Of a stretch of 64,000 nt of DNA, positions 41,366 to 50,806 are shown one piece after another. Numbering within the stretch: position 1 is the first letter of the stretch; each line of letters starts with the position of its first letter. A program made the translations under genes and the position numbers. The notes under the pieces were generated by a model, which worked only from the letters and a program-made list of their open reading frames with translations, was not told the origin of the DNA and did no database searches. The stretch is from Clostridium estertheticum subsp. estertheticum (GTDB taxonomy: Bacteria > Bacillota > Clostridia > Clostridiales > Clostridiaceae): assembly GCF_001877035.1 (NCBI RefSeq), contig NZ_CP015756.1:2967001-3031000 (forward strand), written 5' to 3'.

Positions 41366-42442
41366 TTAATAATTTATTTTAACATCTCCACTAAAATATA
41401 TTTTCACTTGCAATAATGTATTAGATGCATATACAACATCATACTCATTTTCTTTTGCTTGTATCCATTGTCCTTGACTATCATATTGTATTGTAAGTTC
41501 ATCATAACTCTCATTATAATCAATATCATCTTGTTGTAAGAGATAAGCAAATCTTATCTTTTTAGCAGTATTTATATCATTCCAATGTTCGCCTACACTA
41601 TTAAATGTATCTATATTCATTCCATATGTCTTTACATTATCCAATGATAGATTAATATCTTTCCATGTCCCTCCATACCAAGTTGCCCACGTTTCCCCAC
41701 AATCCGAACTTAATATGATTTTCCCGTTTTTACCAAAGGATTTTAATTGGAATTTATCTATATGCTGAACACTTGATAAATTCATATCTCCTATAGGAAT
41801 CATTAATCTATCACTTGGGATAGATTTAATTGACACATACTTATCCACCCCTTTATCTATTTGAACTATTTCTTTAATAGCCTTAAAGTCACTGAAATCA
41901 AGTTCTACAGAGTAGATATCATATTTTTCTGAAACCTCTTCAACTTTCATTTTATATTCGTAATTATTATTTAGATGGACTGTTCCATCAAAAACTAGTT
42001 TATTATCTAGTACAAAATCATTTGATTCCCCATTATTAAAACTATTTTCTGTTTTTATAACATTTTGGTCTCCGAGTTGAAATCTAAGAACATTTACCCT
42101 AGGTACTTTAAAATCTATAGTATTAATAGGAATATCTACTACCTTAGGCACTGTAGGGCTTCCTATTACACTCATTTTGGATATTTGTTTTAAACTTAAT
42201 CCCGATTCGTCACCAATTTGCCTTAAATCAATAGTTGTAAACCTATTTGTATCTCCAGAAAAAACCACAATTTGTTTATCTTTTTTATTTACTACATCCA
42301 CATCTGACAATTCTTCAAATTTAGTAATTCTTTTATCTATAATTTCCCTAAGTATCTTTTCACTTGACCATCCTATTTTACTAGAAACTATACTGTCATC
42401 AAGCAGTACATCATCAAGAGTTACATTAAAAAACTCACTCAT
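41366..42442 (-). CDS. Tail protein of unknown function (358 aa)
   Basis: No family recognised. Beta-rich sequence with QIVVFSGDTNRFTTIDLRQIG and a C-terminal part containing LSSDCGETWATWYGGTW and KKIRFAYLLQQDDIDY. Position among tail-tip genes and similar C-terminal style to nearby tail proteins suggest a baseplate or fibre component. An AGGAGGTGAG site precedes the ATG. Confidence 0.6.
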   Translation of the reverse strand: MSEFFNVTLDDVLLDDSIVSSKIGWSSEKILREIIDKRITKFEELSDVDVVNKKDKQIVVFSGDTNRFTTIDLRQIGDESGLSLKQISKMSVIGSPTVPKVVDIPINTIDFKVPRVNVLRFQLGDQNVIKTENSFNNGESNDFVLDNKLVFDGTVHLNNNYEYKMKVEEVSEKYDIYSVELDFSDFKAIKEIVQIDKGVDKYVSIKSIPSDRLMIPIGDMNLSSVQHIDKFQLKSFGKNGKIILSSDCGETWATWYGGTWKDINLSLDNVKTYGMNIDTFNSVGEHWNDINTAKKIRFAYLLQQDDIDYNESYDELTIQYDSQGQWIQAKENEYDVVYASNTLLQVKIYFSGDVKINY

Positions 42443-42453
42443 GTTCTCACCTC

Positions 42454-43449
42454 CTACTCATTTACAATTAGCTGAAAATCTCTAACATTAAAACTATGAT
42501 TATCAGCATTTTTAATTATCCTTACAAATATTTCTTTTTGAGTTCCTTGTGCTATATCTAATGCAATATTGTCTGTATAGGTTACATTATCCAGGGATAA
42601 TTGAATTAGGTCATTACCGTTTGATTGAGTGCCTATATTTATATTCATATAATCTTTATTCCCTATGTTTTTAATAGTGATAAGTTCCTCCAAGTCCTGT
42701 AACAATGCTGAATCAATATTATTTATCACATTGCCAAGATATATGATTTCAAAATTGTAAGGACTTAAAACATAAGCATCTCCATAGCCAAGCTCCAATA
42801 ATTCAGACTTATAATATTCTTTATTATCTAAGTCTTTAAATATAAAATATCCTTGAATTTTAGCATCTAGGAACACCTTGCATTCCATCTCAGCATTGAA
42901 TTTTCTAGTGACGACTATTTCATCTTTTGAATTGTAAAACTCAACTATGAAGCCCTCTGGTGCATTTTGTAGGGTAACATATGGACTAGCATATACTTTA
43001 TAATTATTTAATATAAAATCATCTGTGTTAGATTTCGTAAATCCTTGTTTTGTAAGTGAATCTGAGAACTCCATGCCTCCAATATTTATATAGGCATCTC
43101 CATCTTTGCTACTATAAGCTTGTATATAATTATCTTGCTTTAATATCTTCCAAAACTTATTTTGTGTATCTGCTTTTGTATCTTTAATTCCGAAGCTATA
43201 ATCCTTATTACCTAAATAAATCATAGAATAATCGTCTATATCCATAGTTTTAAAATTCTCTTTTTCTAACTCTATAACAAACTCTTTATACTCAAATTTT
43301 CTTTCTATTTTGTTATTTGAGATTAGCTTCAATTTGCCTGAGGAAATATCTCTAGTTATATTTGCACTCCCAGCAAAATCAGAAAAAGAAGAAGCTAAGA
43401 AATAGTTCTCAGCTTCCAACAATCCATTTTTAACTTTTATAAGTTTCAT
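42454..43449 (-). CDS. Tail protein of unknown function (331 aa)
   Basis: No family recognised. It has a central GYGDAYVLSPYNFEIIYLGNV segment and a C-terminal Ig-like or jelly-roll-like end (IKNADNHSFNVRDFQLIV). It lies 11 nt from the next tail gene, so it is part of the tail operon; probable structural protein. Confidence 0.6.
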   Translation of the reverse strand: MKLIKVKNGLLEAENYFLASSFSDFAGSANITRDISSGKLKLISNNKIERKFEYKEFVIELEKENFKTMDIDDYSMIYLGNKDYSFGIKDTKADTQNKFWKILKQDNYIQAYSSKDGDAYINIGGMEFSDSLTKQGFTKSNTDDFILNNYKVYASPYVTLQNAPEGFIVEFYNSKDEIVVTRKFNAEMECKVFLDAKIQGYFIFKDLDNKEYYKSELLELGYGDAYVLSPYNFEIIYLGNVINNIDSALLQDLEELITIKNIGNKDYMNINIGTQSNGNDLIQLSLDNVTYTDNIALDIAQGTQKEIFVRIIKNADNHSFNVRDFQLIVNE

Positions 43450-43460
43450 TTAAATCACCT

Positions 43461-43715
43461 CTAAACCCTAGGTTGCATCATGTAATCATATGGTACGAAC
43501 TCAATTATTTGCACATTTTTAGTTCCTGAGCCTTTCGCTATTAGCGTATGTGCCTCTTCTAAAGCGTCTGCGTAACAATTAGTTGCATAAGACATTTTTT
43601 CTACTCCTAGATTGTCAGATTCATGCCCAAATGGTAGCTGTGTTAAAGTTTTGTCTTTTAATATACCCCACATGTTTTGTCTGGGTTTTTTAAAATCTAT
43701 TGTGCTTTCTATCAT
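43461..43715 (-). CDS. Small tail-region protein (84 aa)
   Basis: Not recognised. Soluble, with MSYATNCYADALEEAHTLIAKGSG then VQIIEFVPYDYM. It follows the repeat-rich fibre gene by 5 nt and may be an assembly factor or small structural part. Confidence 0.55.
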   Translation of the reverse strand: MIESTIDFKKPRQNMWGILKDKTLTQLPFGHESDNLGVEKMSYATNCYADALEEAHTLIAKGSGTKNVQIIEFVPYDYMMQPRV

Positions 43716-43720
43716 ATTTT

Positions 43721-45553
43721 TTACCTCCCTAAAATATTTTTCTTTTCAAAACTTTGCGTTTCTATTATATAATTTCTTTTGCCTTTTAATTTATCTGTAG
43801 CCTTCATTAAATCACCATTTGTGGCCATTCTGTTAAAAGTTCTTTCTATATCCATAGCCTTTACATTTCCCCATATTGGAACTAAGTTGAAATGATGATA
43901 CTTCATATAATCTATTAAATTTGCCATCAATATGCCTATAGATTGCAGTCCATTTTCAATATTTAAGAAATATACCTTTTCGGCTTCCCACCTAATCCAT
44001 CTATATGCTCTTAAATAATCAGTATTAGGACTGGAAGTATCTAAAGTGTACCAATCATAAATCAATTCCATTAATAATTGTATAGCTTCTTTGCCGGTTA
44101 TACTTAGCCATCCTTGTGTGTTCTTGTGCCATACCATTGTCAATATATTTATTAAATCCAACATTATTTCTATCGATACCGAACAAGGTGGGATATTATA
44201 ATCTATTCCCCAATTCTCGCCCCATTCTATGGGGTGATTATTGTATCTTAAATATTCAAAGTCGGTATTTTCCAAAAGATCTTTCATTCTTGCATAGTCC
44301 TTATTAGGTACAACTAATCTATCTATTGGAGAGGTAGGATATAACCACCACCACCTTTTAGTTACCTCAATAAATTTATTATTGTGAGGTAAAAATATTT
44401 CTTTTTCAATTGTATTTAAATTTTTATTATAATCTTTGAAAATTTCTATTATACTTGTATTTAATAAATCTTTTTCTATTTGTTTATAAATATTTATTAA
44501 AGGATCATTACTTAAATATTTTTCATTATTTTTAAATATGTTAGTTATATATTCTCTATCAAAATATTTTTCACTGCTTTTAAACATAGTTGTTATAGCT
44601 TCTCTGTCTAAATACTTTTCTTTATCTTTAAATATAAAGTTTAATCCAATTCTATAAAAATATTTTTCATTATCTTTAAATATTTCTTTGTTTGCTATTC
44701 TGTATAATCCATCTTTAGCTCTATATTTTTCTATATTTTTCAATGCTGCATTATACATTAATATTGTTTTACAATCTTTAGATATTTCTTTAATACCTAT
44801 CGGATTTAATTTATATATGTTTTTGTCTACATATATAGTTGTTACAATATCTCTATTTAGCATTATTAGATTGTTGGTAATATCTGTTTCTTTTAGACTG
44901 CTTCTATCTATAAACCTATATTTATTTTTATCTATGCCCTTAGTTCCATACCTTTCAACAAATTTTAATTTATTTGTATCAATTTCCTTGGAATGAATCT
45001 TTTCAAGATAATTCATTACATGTTTTTCTATGCCTATATTTTTCTGTAGTTCTAAACCCTGTTCAACTCCACATTTAGACAGTTCTTTTTTGACTTCTAA
45101 ATGTGTAAATATACTTTCAAATTTATTTAATTGTAGAAGTTCATTGGATAAACCCATGACTTTACCATTTTTATTTAATTGCGGTAGTTCTATATTCAAT
45201 AGATTTTTATTGCTTTCTATATATACTACATCATTATCTTTTATTTCCTGTATTTCTTTACCTTTACTTTTATTTATTTCTCTATCTTGTAGTGTTAATT
45301 CTTTCCCAATTTCTCTTATTATAGCAGAATCTTCTTTATATAAATGTTTGGTATTTTCTTTTTTTATATTTGCAAATCCTTTATACAAATGTTTATTTTC
45401 TTTAACCTTTTCTATTTCAATTATTGCTTCTTTATAAAACATTTTTTCTTTTGTTTTTAATATATTTTCTTCAGTGTCATATTTAAAAGTGGCACTGGAA
45501 AGGGTATCCCTTGCATATTTGAAGTTACACAAGGGGATTGTATGCAAGGGCAT
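43721..45553 (-). CDS. Repeat-rich tail fibre-like protein (610 aa)
   Basis: Residues 272-387 consist of 16-residue units such as KDKEKYLDREAITTMF and KSSEKYFDREYITNIF, with more degenerate copies earlier in the protein. The C-terminal third (WWWLYPTSPIDRLVV..., WHKNTQGWLSITGKEAIQLLMEL) is globular and rich in Trp. The layout, an extended repeat stalk plus a globular head, fits a tail fibre or spike, with the stalk length set by repeat number. Identity of the host receptor is unknown. Confidence 0.65.
   Translation of the reverse strand: MPLHTIPLCNFKYARDTLSSATFKYDTEENILKTKEKMFYKEAIIEIEKVKENKHLYKGFANIKKENTKHLYKEDSAIIREIGKELTLQDREINKSKGKEIQEIKDNDVVYIESNKNLLNIELPQLNKNGKVMGLSNELLQLNKFESIFTHLEVKKELSKCGVEQGLELQKNIGIEKHVMNYLEKIHSKEIDTNKLKFVERYGTKGIDKNKYRFIDRSSLKETDITNNLIMLNRDIVTTIYVDKNIYKLNPIGIKEISKDCKTILMYNAALKNIEKYRAKDGLYRIANKEIFKDNEKYFYRIGLNFIFKDKEKYLDREAITTMFKSSEKYFDREYITNIFKNNEKYLSNDPLINIYKQIEKDLLNTSIIEIFKDYNKNLNTIEKEIFLPHNNKFIEVTKRWWWLYPTSPIDRLVVPNKDYARMKDLLENTDFEYLRYNNHPIEWGENWGIDYNIPPCSVSIEIMLDLINILTMVWHKNTQGWLSITGKEAIQLLMELIYDWYTLDTSSPNTDYLRAYRWIRWEAEKVYFLNIENGLQSIGILMANLIDYMKYHHFNLVPIWGNVKAMDIERTFNRMATNGDLMKATDKLKGKRNYIIETQSFEKKNILGR
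44393..44740 (-). repeat. In-frame 48-bp repeats inside the fibre-like gene
   Basis: About seven units of 48 bp encode the 16-residue repeat; the core AAATATTTTTCATTATCTTT (plus strand) recurs at each period with point differences. Spacing is constant and in frame, unlike CRISPR. Confidence 0.75.
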
Positions 45554-45564
45554 TTAAATCACCT

Positions 45565-46806
45565 CTACTCTACTGTTTTAGGGCATCTAATAGCTATACA
45601 GTAATTAATATTTGCACTATTATTTAAAAAATTATATGGTGCAGTAATCTTGAACTTCTTGTAATATTCTTCATCAGTAGTATCCTTTTTGTAAGCTAAT
45701 TTATCCATATCGTGAATTGCACTAGCATCACCAGCTAAAATATTAATCATTTTACCCCTTTCCATGTCTACTGGATGAACCAATGTAATATCACTAAATT
45801 GGTGCTTTTTGTGATTCCATCTACTGCCTTCTATATTGCATTTATCCATGAAGGGGTTTGTAGCGTAAAATGCCGGATAATGTGGTTGATAAGGCATACC
45901 TATTTTATTTGCTATCATACAAAAGTCTGTTATTCCAGTTGCAGTTCTTTCGCCGTAGGGACTTGCATAACTAGGTTCTATGTCTGAACTTGTTGTTATA
46001 CCGAAATTGTACATATCGTCCGTAGTAGCTGAATCTTCCACTGGCTTTAACGCACCTATATATGCATGACCTGTTAACCAGTTTTCGTAGGGTTCAACAT
46101 CTGCTGAAGGGTCTCCTCTTAATACAATATTAATTGCATCTTTAGTCTGATTGATAAAATATTCAACTGGTAGAAAATCCTTAATCCCTGATTGCACTTT
46201 TCTGTACCAGGCAAGTCTGTAATTATATTCTTTTTGTATTGCTAACGATATGTCTAAATCAGTTCCAGCACTATTTAATGCTCCTGATATTTGTAACACT
46301 ATATTATTCAGTGAATTACTTTTAGTCATAGCGCTAACATACGCATTATAAGCATCACTATTCCCATTTACAGCTCCTATCCCAGCCATCATATTTAAAA
46401 CTTCTGCATCTGTTCTAGTTCCAACCGACCCCATCCCAATACTGTAAGTATGTAAATTTTTAAAATTAATTAATGCCTGCTTTTCCTCCTTCGTTAAATC
46501 TGACTTTAATCTATCCATTTTTAAATAAAATTGTTTTCCGTAACTCGTAGAAGCTTTCAAAATACACATATCTTTGCTACTTCCAACCGTAAATTTTGTA
46601 TCAACTTTATCAGTTACACTTGCATCTGTTATAAGATCTATTTCACTAGAAGCACCTGAGACCCCTACTAAATCAATTGTTGCTGGATATATTAAATCCC
46701 ATTTATATATATCTGCATTTTGTGTTATTTCAGTTACTAAACTTTTAACTAAATTTTTAACACTTGTATTTCCTTCTACATAATAAAATTTTTCTGTAAT
46801 TGTCAT
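45565..46806 (-). CDS. Tail/baseplate protein of unknown family (413 aa)
   Basis: Opens MTITEKFYYVEGNTSVKNLV, with beta-rich segments (ATIDLVGVSGASSEIDLI) and a central Ser/Asn-rich helix region. No family recognised. It lies between two paralogous tail proteins and the fibre-like gene; a structural role near the tail tip is likely from context. Confidence 0.6.
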   Translation of the reverse strand: MTITEKFYYVEGNTSVKNLVKSLVTEITQNADIYKWDLIYPATIDLVGVSGASSEIDLITDASVTDKVDTKFTVGSSKDMCILKASTSYGKQFYLKMDRLKSDLTKEEKQALINFKNLHTYSIGMGSVGTRTDAEVLNMMAGIGAVNGNSDAYNAYVSAMTKSNSLNNIVLQISGALNSAGTDLDISLAIQKEYNYRLAWYRKVQSGIKDFLPVEYFINQTKDAINIVLRGDPSADVEPYENWLTGHAYIGALKPVEDSATTDDMYNFGITTSSDIEPSYASPYGERTATGITDFCMIANKIGMPYQPHYPAFYATNPFMDKCNIEGSRWNHKKHQFSDITLVHPVDMERGKMINILAGDASAIHDMDKLAYKKDTTDEEYYKKFKITAPYNFLNNSANINYCIAIRCPKTVE

Positions 46807-46818
46807 ACTGTAACCCTC

Positions 46819-48021
46819 CTATTTTTTAATTGTTTCTCCATCCAATGAATAATTCTCCCATTCATCACCATCGCGTATATATTTCCGCTCGCAATTTTGT
46901 ATAGGAATAATTTCTAATGTATCCATATTTATTTGGCACACTCCTCTAGTTCCTTCGCCATTATATTTTGTAAAATCGACATTATATGTTTGTAATAATA
47001 TTTTTTTAGTTCCATGTTTAGTTTTTAAATATATATCTACAGTAGCCGGGACTCGTTCTAGTGCTGGACTGTATTGGATCACATCAATATATATCTGAAG
47101 TATTCTGTTTTCGTATCCATGAACATATAGGGTAGATTCCATTACTGTTGCACCATCTGCACTTGGATTATGATACCCATCTGTATAAAATATAGACTCT
47201 TCACTTAGGGCATCGTCAGGTGTAGGCAATTGATACGGGCCATAATTTAAATAACTATAATTATCTAAAAATTCATCTTTTACAAACTGATGTGCGTTCA
47301 TTGCGCCGATGAAATAACTTCTGTTCCCGCCATTGGCGTCAAAATGAGGGAAATATCCCAAAAGACACATAAAAGTTCTGCCATCAATTTCCCTAGAGCC
47401 ATAAGGGCCACCACTACTATATTGAGGTATTCCCGGTTGATCATTTTCAAAACGCAATTTTATTTCCAAGTCTGTTTTTTCGACTAAATATTCTAAATCG
47501 AGCATTACGTGTCTACTGTTGCCACTATTATTGTTTATCTTAAATAATATTGGATCAAGCGAATTTACCAGTTTATAGCTTGGGTTAAAATATACATGTT
47601 CCCCTATTTCCTTTAATCCTTTATTAGATATTAACTTTTGATTATTTACTGTTAAGTCAAAATTATCATTCTTTTTCCAACCATCTTGATATATATGTAA
47701 CCCTGTTAAATATATATCTTTAATAAATTTAAATTCCTCTGTGGTTCCCATTTTCAAAGGTGGCAAATCTAATACTCTTGATGATATTTTTTGGATCCTA
47801 CCAAACATAAAACTTATAAGCTTATTTACCTTTATTAATAATTCTTTGTATTTTTCAGCTGGTAATATTTTTTCTATCTCTTCTAATAATTTGTTTATAT
47901 CATTTAATTTGGATGGTGGATAATATAAAGATTCCAACTCCGAGTTTACTAATTTAATTATTTTCGTTTTAAAATCATCTGAAAATTCCTCAAAGTTTAA
48001 TACATATTTTACTGTATCCAT
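46819..48021 (-). CDS. Tail-tip protein, paralogue of the next gene (400 aa)
   Basis: A helical N-terminus (YVLNFEEFSDDFKTKIIKLV) precedes a beta domain with GLKEIGEHVYFNPSYKLVN and NNNSGNSRHVMLDLEYLV. The same order, from VVNFDELVD through GEHKYFNVF to VIWVDFEML, occurs in the upstream gene at 48044, so the two arose by duplication. Likely adhesin or tail-tip structural role. Confidence 0.6.
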   Translation of the reverse strand: MDTVKYVLNFEEFSDDFKTKIIKLVNSELESLYYPPSKLNDINKLLEEIEKILPAEKYKELLIKVNKLISFMFGRIQKISSRVLDLPPLKMGTTEEFKFIKDIYLTGLHIYQDGWKKNDNFDLTVNNQKLISNKGLKEIGEHVYFNPSYKLVNSLDPILFKINNNSGNSRHVMLDLEYLVEKTDLEIKLRFENDQPGIPQYSSGGPYGSREIDGRTFMCLLGYFPHFDANGGNRSYFIGAMNAHQFVKDEFLDNYSYLNYGPYQLPTPDDALSEESIFYTDGYHNPSADGATVMESTLYVHGYENRILQIYIDVIQYSPALERVPATVDIYLKTKHGTKKILLQTYNVDFTKYNGEGTRGVCQINMDTLEIIPIQNCERKYIRDGDEWENYSLDGETIKK

Positions 48022-48043
48022 CTTGCTATCCCCTTTTATTTAC

Positions 48044-48952
48044 CTATAGTGGAATAAAATCTGCAGTTACAAAAGTGGACTCCAAGCCAATCCATTCGCC
48101 ATCAGGATTGGTTGCACCTGCAGAAGCAATATATTTAGTACTGTACTTAAACATTTTCGACCTAAACATAACAATTTTGCTCGTGGCATCTACCCATAAA
48201 TCACCTTCCACAAATTTTGCTGGGACATAATCAACAAGTTGAATACTAAAATTTGACGGGTTAAAATTAATAGGTTTTGCAAATGTCCACACAACATCAT
48301 AAAGGATTTCTAAAGAAATATCACCATTTGAATTAACAAATTTCTCGGTGACTATTTGAACAGGACCAGTTTCGGGCTTCGGTTGAGGTGTCTCAGTGTA
48401 TCCTTCCAGCATCTCAAAATCCACCCATATAACTTTACTTGTACCACTATCATTATGATGAATAAATTTTAATGATTCGCCCGCTCTTATTGCTAGAAAT
48501 ACATTAAAATATTTATGTTCTCCATATTCCTTAGTTCTCACCTTATCAAATAAAACAGAATTTCCATAGAATAAATCCCAGTTATCTTTAAAATTCCAGG
48601 TCGATTGAGAATAGGTAATACCTGTAATTCTGCCATTTTTACGTGGCTTAAATTCAATCACATAATCCCCAATCGTGGCTGGGATTTCTATCATTTCTCC
48701 GTACATATGTTGTGCTCCACTATCGTCTCCTGTTAATAAACCCGTTAACTTAACACCTAGATCATTTAACGCTTTTATTAAATTGCCATAATCTATGCCT
48801 TGTATTTTATCTCTAATTTCAGCTAATAATTTTTCCATATCCGCAGTAGAAAAGGTTATATCTCCAACGTCTACTTTTATCCCATTTTCTAAATAGCCCT
48901 TTATGGCATCTACTAATTCATCAAAATTGACTACATAACTTGGTAATCCCAT
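48044..48952 (-). CDS. Tail-tip protein with C-terminal Ig-like domain
   Basis: The N-terminal half matches the next gene (paralogue). The C-terminal 100 residues (DVVWTFAKPINFNPSNFSIQ...KYIASAGATNPDG) resemble the C-terminus of the major tail protein at 54104 (VKWTFVKAINQDDVTAGNFV...VYIAEAKAVNLLD). ATG 48952 has an AGGTGG site; a GTG start lies 9 nt upstream. Ig-like domains on phage virions help surface attachment. Confidence 0.65.
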   Translation of the reverse strand: MGLPSYVVNFDELVDAIKGYLENGIKVDVGDITFSTADMEKLLAEIRDKIQGIDYGNLIKALNDLGVKLTGLLTGDDSGAQHMYGEMIEIPATIGDYVIEFKPRKNGRITGITYSQSTWNFKDNWDLFYGNSVLFDKVRTKEYGEHKYFNVFLAIRAGESLKFIHHNDSGTSKVIWVDFEMLEGYTETPQPKPETGPVQIVTEKFVNSNGDISLEILYDVVWTFAKPINFNPSNFSIQLVDYVPAKFVEGDLWVDATSKIVMFRSKMFKYSTKYIASAGATNPDGEWIGLESTFVTADFIPL

Positions 48953-48966
48953 GACGTCCACCTGCT

Positions 48967-49296
48967 TTATACATATTTTATTGTTTCTACCCCGTTATCT
49001 GTATTCTTAAACAACTCTATTGTCTTAAAACTCTTATCAGGATATATTGTTTTTATTTGAAATACTTCGCCCTCTGTATTTCTTATTAATTCCTCTGACC
49101 ATTCTGAGGCTGTACCTTCTGAATAGATTACGCTAATTACTTTTTTAGCTTCATTTCTGACAAGTCGGCAAGGATATTCAGGTAATTCTACTTTAGATTT
49201 ACTGGCATCATCTTCAACAGTTATTTTTGTATTTTTTTTTCTGTCATAACTTTTTATAATATATTCAATTGGTTCTCTAAAGTTTATAGTTGCCAT
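48967..49296 (-). CDS. Small tail protein (109 aa)
   Basis: Not recognised. Beta-rich (INFREPIEYIIKSYDRKK, CRLVRNEAKKVISVIYSEG), without membrane segments. It lies 12 nt downstream of the hub-like gene; likely a tail-tip component by position. Confidence 0.55.
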   Translation of the reverse strand: MATINFREPIEYIIKSYDRKKNTKITVEDDASKSKVELPEYPCRLVRNEAKKVISVIYSEGTASEWSEELIRNTEGEVFQIKTIYPDKSFKTIELFKNTDNGVETIKYV

Positions 49297-49308
49297 ATCC
49301 TTCCCCCC

Positions 49309-50394
49309 CTAATCTTTAATAATATAATTACCACCTACTGCTAATGGTTCTATCCATTTATCTCCAACTACTACTTCTATTTCCAATGTATCTTGCCAAA
49401 TGCCGTCTTGAATGCTTGTGTTTATGCCATTCACGATTGCCCAGCCTTGCACCTTGTTTTGATTCATAAAGATTCTTGTCATATCCCCAACGTCTCTATC
49501 TAAACTACCATCTATAGTTGTTAAACTGAATTTTTTTGCATGTCTTAGTTTATCCCTAAAATACCTTCGTGCTACATTTCTTTTTTTTTCTAAAGTGTTA
49601 GCCAGGTCTTCATCAATTACATCTAAATATATTTCATTATTCATGTGATCTACAAGATAAGGGCATACAAACGCCTGTACATCACTATCGTTTGCTTTGA
49701 CAATCACTTTATTTCTTATATCATTTTCATTTCTGCTATACTCGCCAGTACTAATGAAATCCATACTTTCGAGTTTATATTTTATTATTGGAGTACCATC
49801 ATAATTTTTAAATGCTTTTACAATATCCACGCTACCGTCCCTGTTGCAATTAAACCGCGCATACATAACATTAAAAAATTTATCTAACACATCTACATAC
49901 GTATTGTTATATTCTACTTTTATTTTTTTTACATCATAGTCGACTACTTCGTCCGAAAATCTAACATCACTTATACCAGCATTTTTAAATAAATGTATTA
50001 TTACTTGTTTTGCGGTAGTATTTTCATAAATTAATGATGGTGTAGCATCAATAGTTCTAAATATTTTATATAACATGTCCTCTGCTCTAAAGTAATAAGT
50101 GTTATTATCTTCATCATATTTATATTCTTTAAGTACACCAATAAAGGCTATTTCATCATCTATATACACTTTAACTTGATTATGATTATCATAAAACCCT
50201 AGTCCAGTAAAGTTTACTATATCAGTTAAATTCTTATCTCTAGCGGTATTATCTATAAGACAACTACAAGTACCTAATTCAAAAATTCTCCTGCTAATAT
50301 TAATATTCATTATTTCATCATTTCTCAATATCCTTGGGGTTGCATAATACCCACCTGTTATTGTTTTTTCATATAATTCTATTCTAATTTCCAT
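49309..50394 (-). CDS. Tail hub-like protein (XkdQ/gpD type)
   Basis: The 361-aa protein opens with a beta domain (IRIELYEKTITGGYYATPRIL, FELGTCSCLIDNT). It contains NVMYARFNCNRDGSVDIVKAF and a C-terminal RRYFRDKLRHAKKFSLTTIDGSLDRDVGDM, features of hub/late-control-D-like tail proteins that sit at the base of the tail tube. It overlaps the next-upstream tail gene by 11 nt. Confidence 0.65.
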   Translation of the reverse strand: MEIRIELYEKTITGGYYATPRILRNDEIMNINISRRIFELGTCSCLIDNTARDKNLTDIVNFTGLGFYDNHNQVKVYIDDEIAFIGVLKEYKYDEDNNTYYFRAEDMLYKIFRTIDATPSLIYENTTAKQVIIHLFKNAGISDVRFSDEVVDYDVKKIKVEYNNTYVDVLDKFFNVMYARFNCNRDGSVDIVKAFKNYDGTPIIKYKLESMDFISTGEYSRNENDIRNKVIVKANDSDVQAFVCPYLVDHMNNEIYLDVIDEDLANTLEKKRNVARRYFRDKLRHAKKFSLTTIDGSLDRDVGDMTRIFMNQNKVQGWAIVNGINTSIQDGIWQDTLEIEVVVGDKWIEPLAVGGNYIIKD

Positions 50395-50794
50395 TTGTAT
50401 CGCATCCCGTCACATCATGTCCACATAGCATTTCTAAAGCTATGTAATAAATATCTCCCTCAATCGGCGAATCTATTTCATAATTTCCCACGAGTTTACC
50501 TTTATAAAGCGTATTTAGTTCATCTTTAAAATAAAAATATTCATTGTATTTACTTCTAAATTCTTTAAAATTATTAATATCTTCTACTGTATTTATATCA
50601 AATACAATAGAAAATTTAATTTGTGTATCTGCCTTTATGCCCTCTTGAAAATGTGTGTAACCCAGTAATACCTTATTACCTTTATTGTTAAGTACAGGGC
50701 AAGGAGGCTTATAATTGGCTATTGCCCCTAATACTTCTGTACCTTTTGTTTTATCTGTATTGCTAAAATACATTTTTGGCTCGTTGTATACCAA
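50384..50794 (-). CDS. Probable distal tail/LysM-less adaptor protein (136 aa)
   Basis: Positioned directly after the tape measure gene, where distal tail or adaptor proteins occur. Beta-rich, with LGYTHFQEGIKADTQIKFSIVFD and a C-terminal Cys pair (CGHDVTGCD). Family not recognised with certainty. Confidence 0.5.
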   Translation of the reverse strand: MVYNEPKMYFSNTDKTKGTEVLGAIANYKPPCPVLNNKGNKVLLGYTHFQEGIKADTQIKFSIVFDINTVEDINNFKEFRSKYNEYFYFKDELNTLYKGKLVGNYEIDSPIEGDIYYIALEMLCGHDVTGCDTNGN

Positions 50795-50806
50795 TTAGTC
50801 CACCTC

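Noticed and set aside
44393-44740. Possible CRISPR array
   Set aside because: The 48-bp period is fully in frame inside a protein gene, units are degenerate along their whole length, and no unique spacers or cas genes exist.
45030-45437. 135-codon plus-strand frame opposite the fibre-like gene
   Set aside because: Low-complexity Ser/Leu/Phe translation produced by the AT-rich repeats on the other strand; no ribosome binding site.
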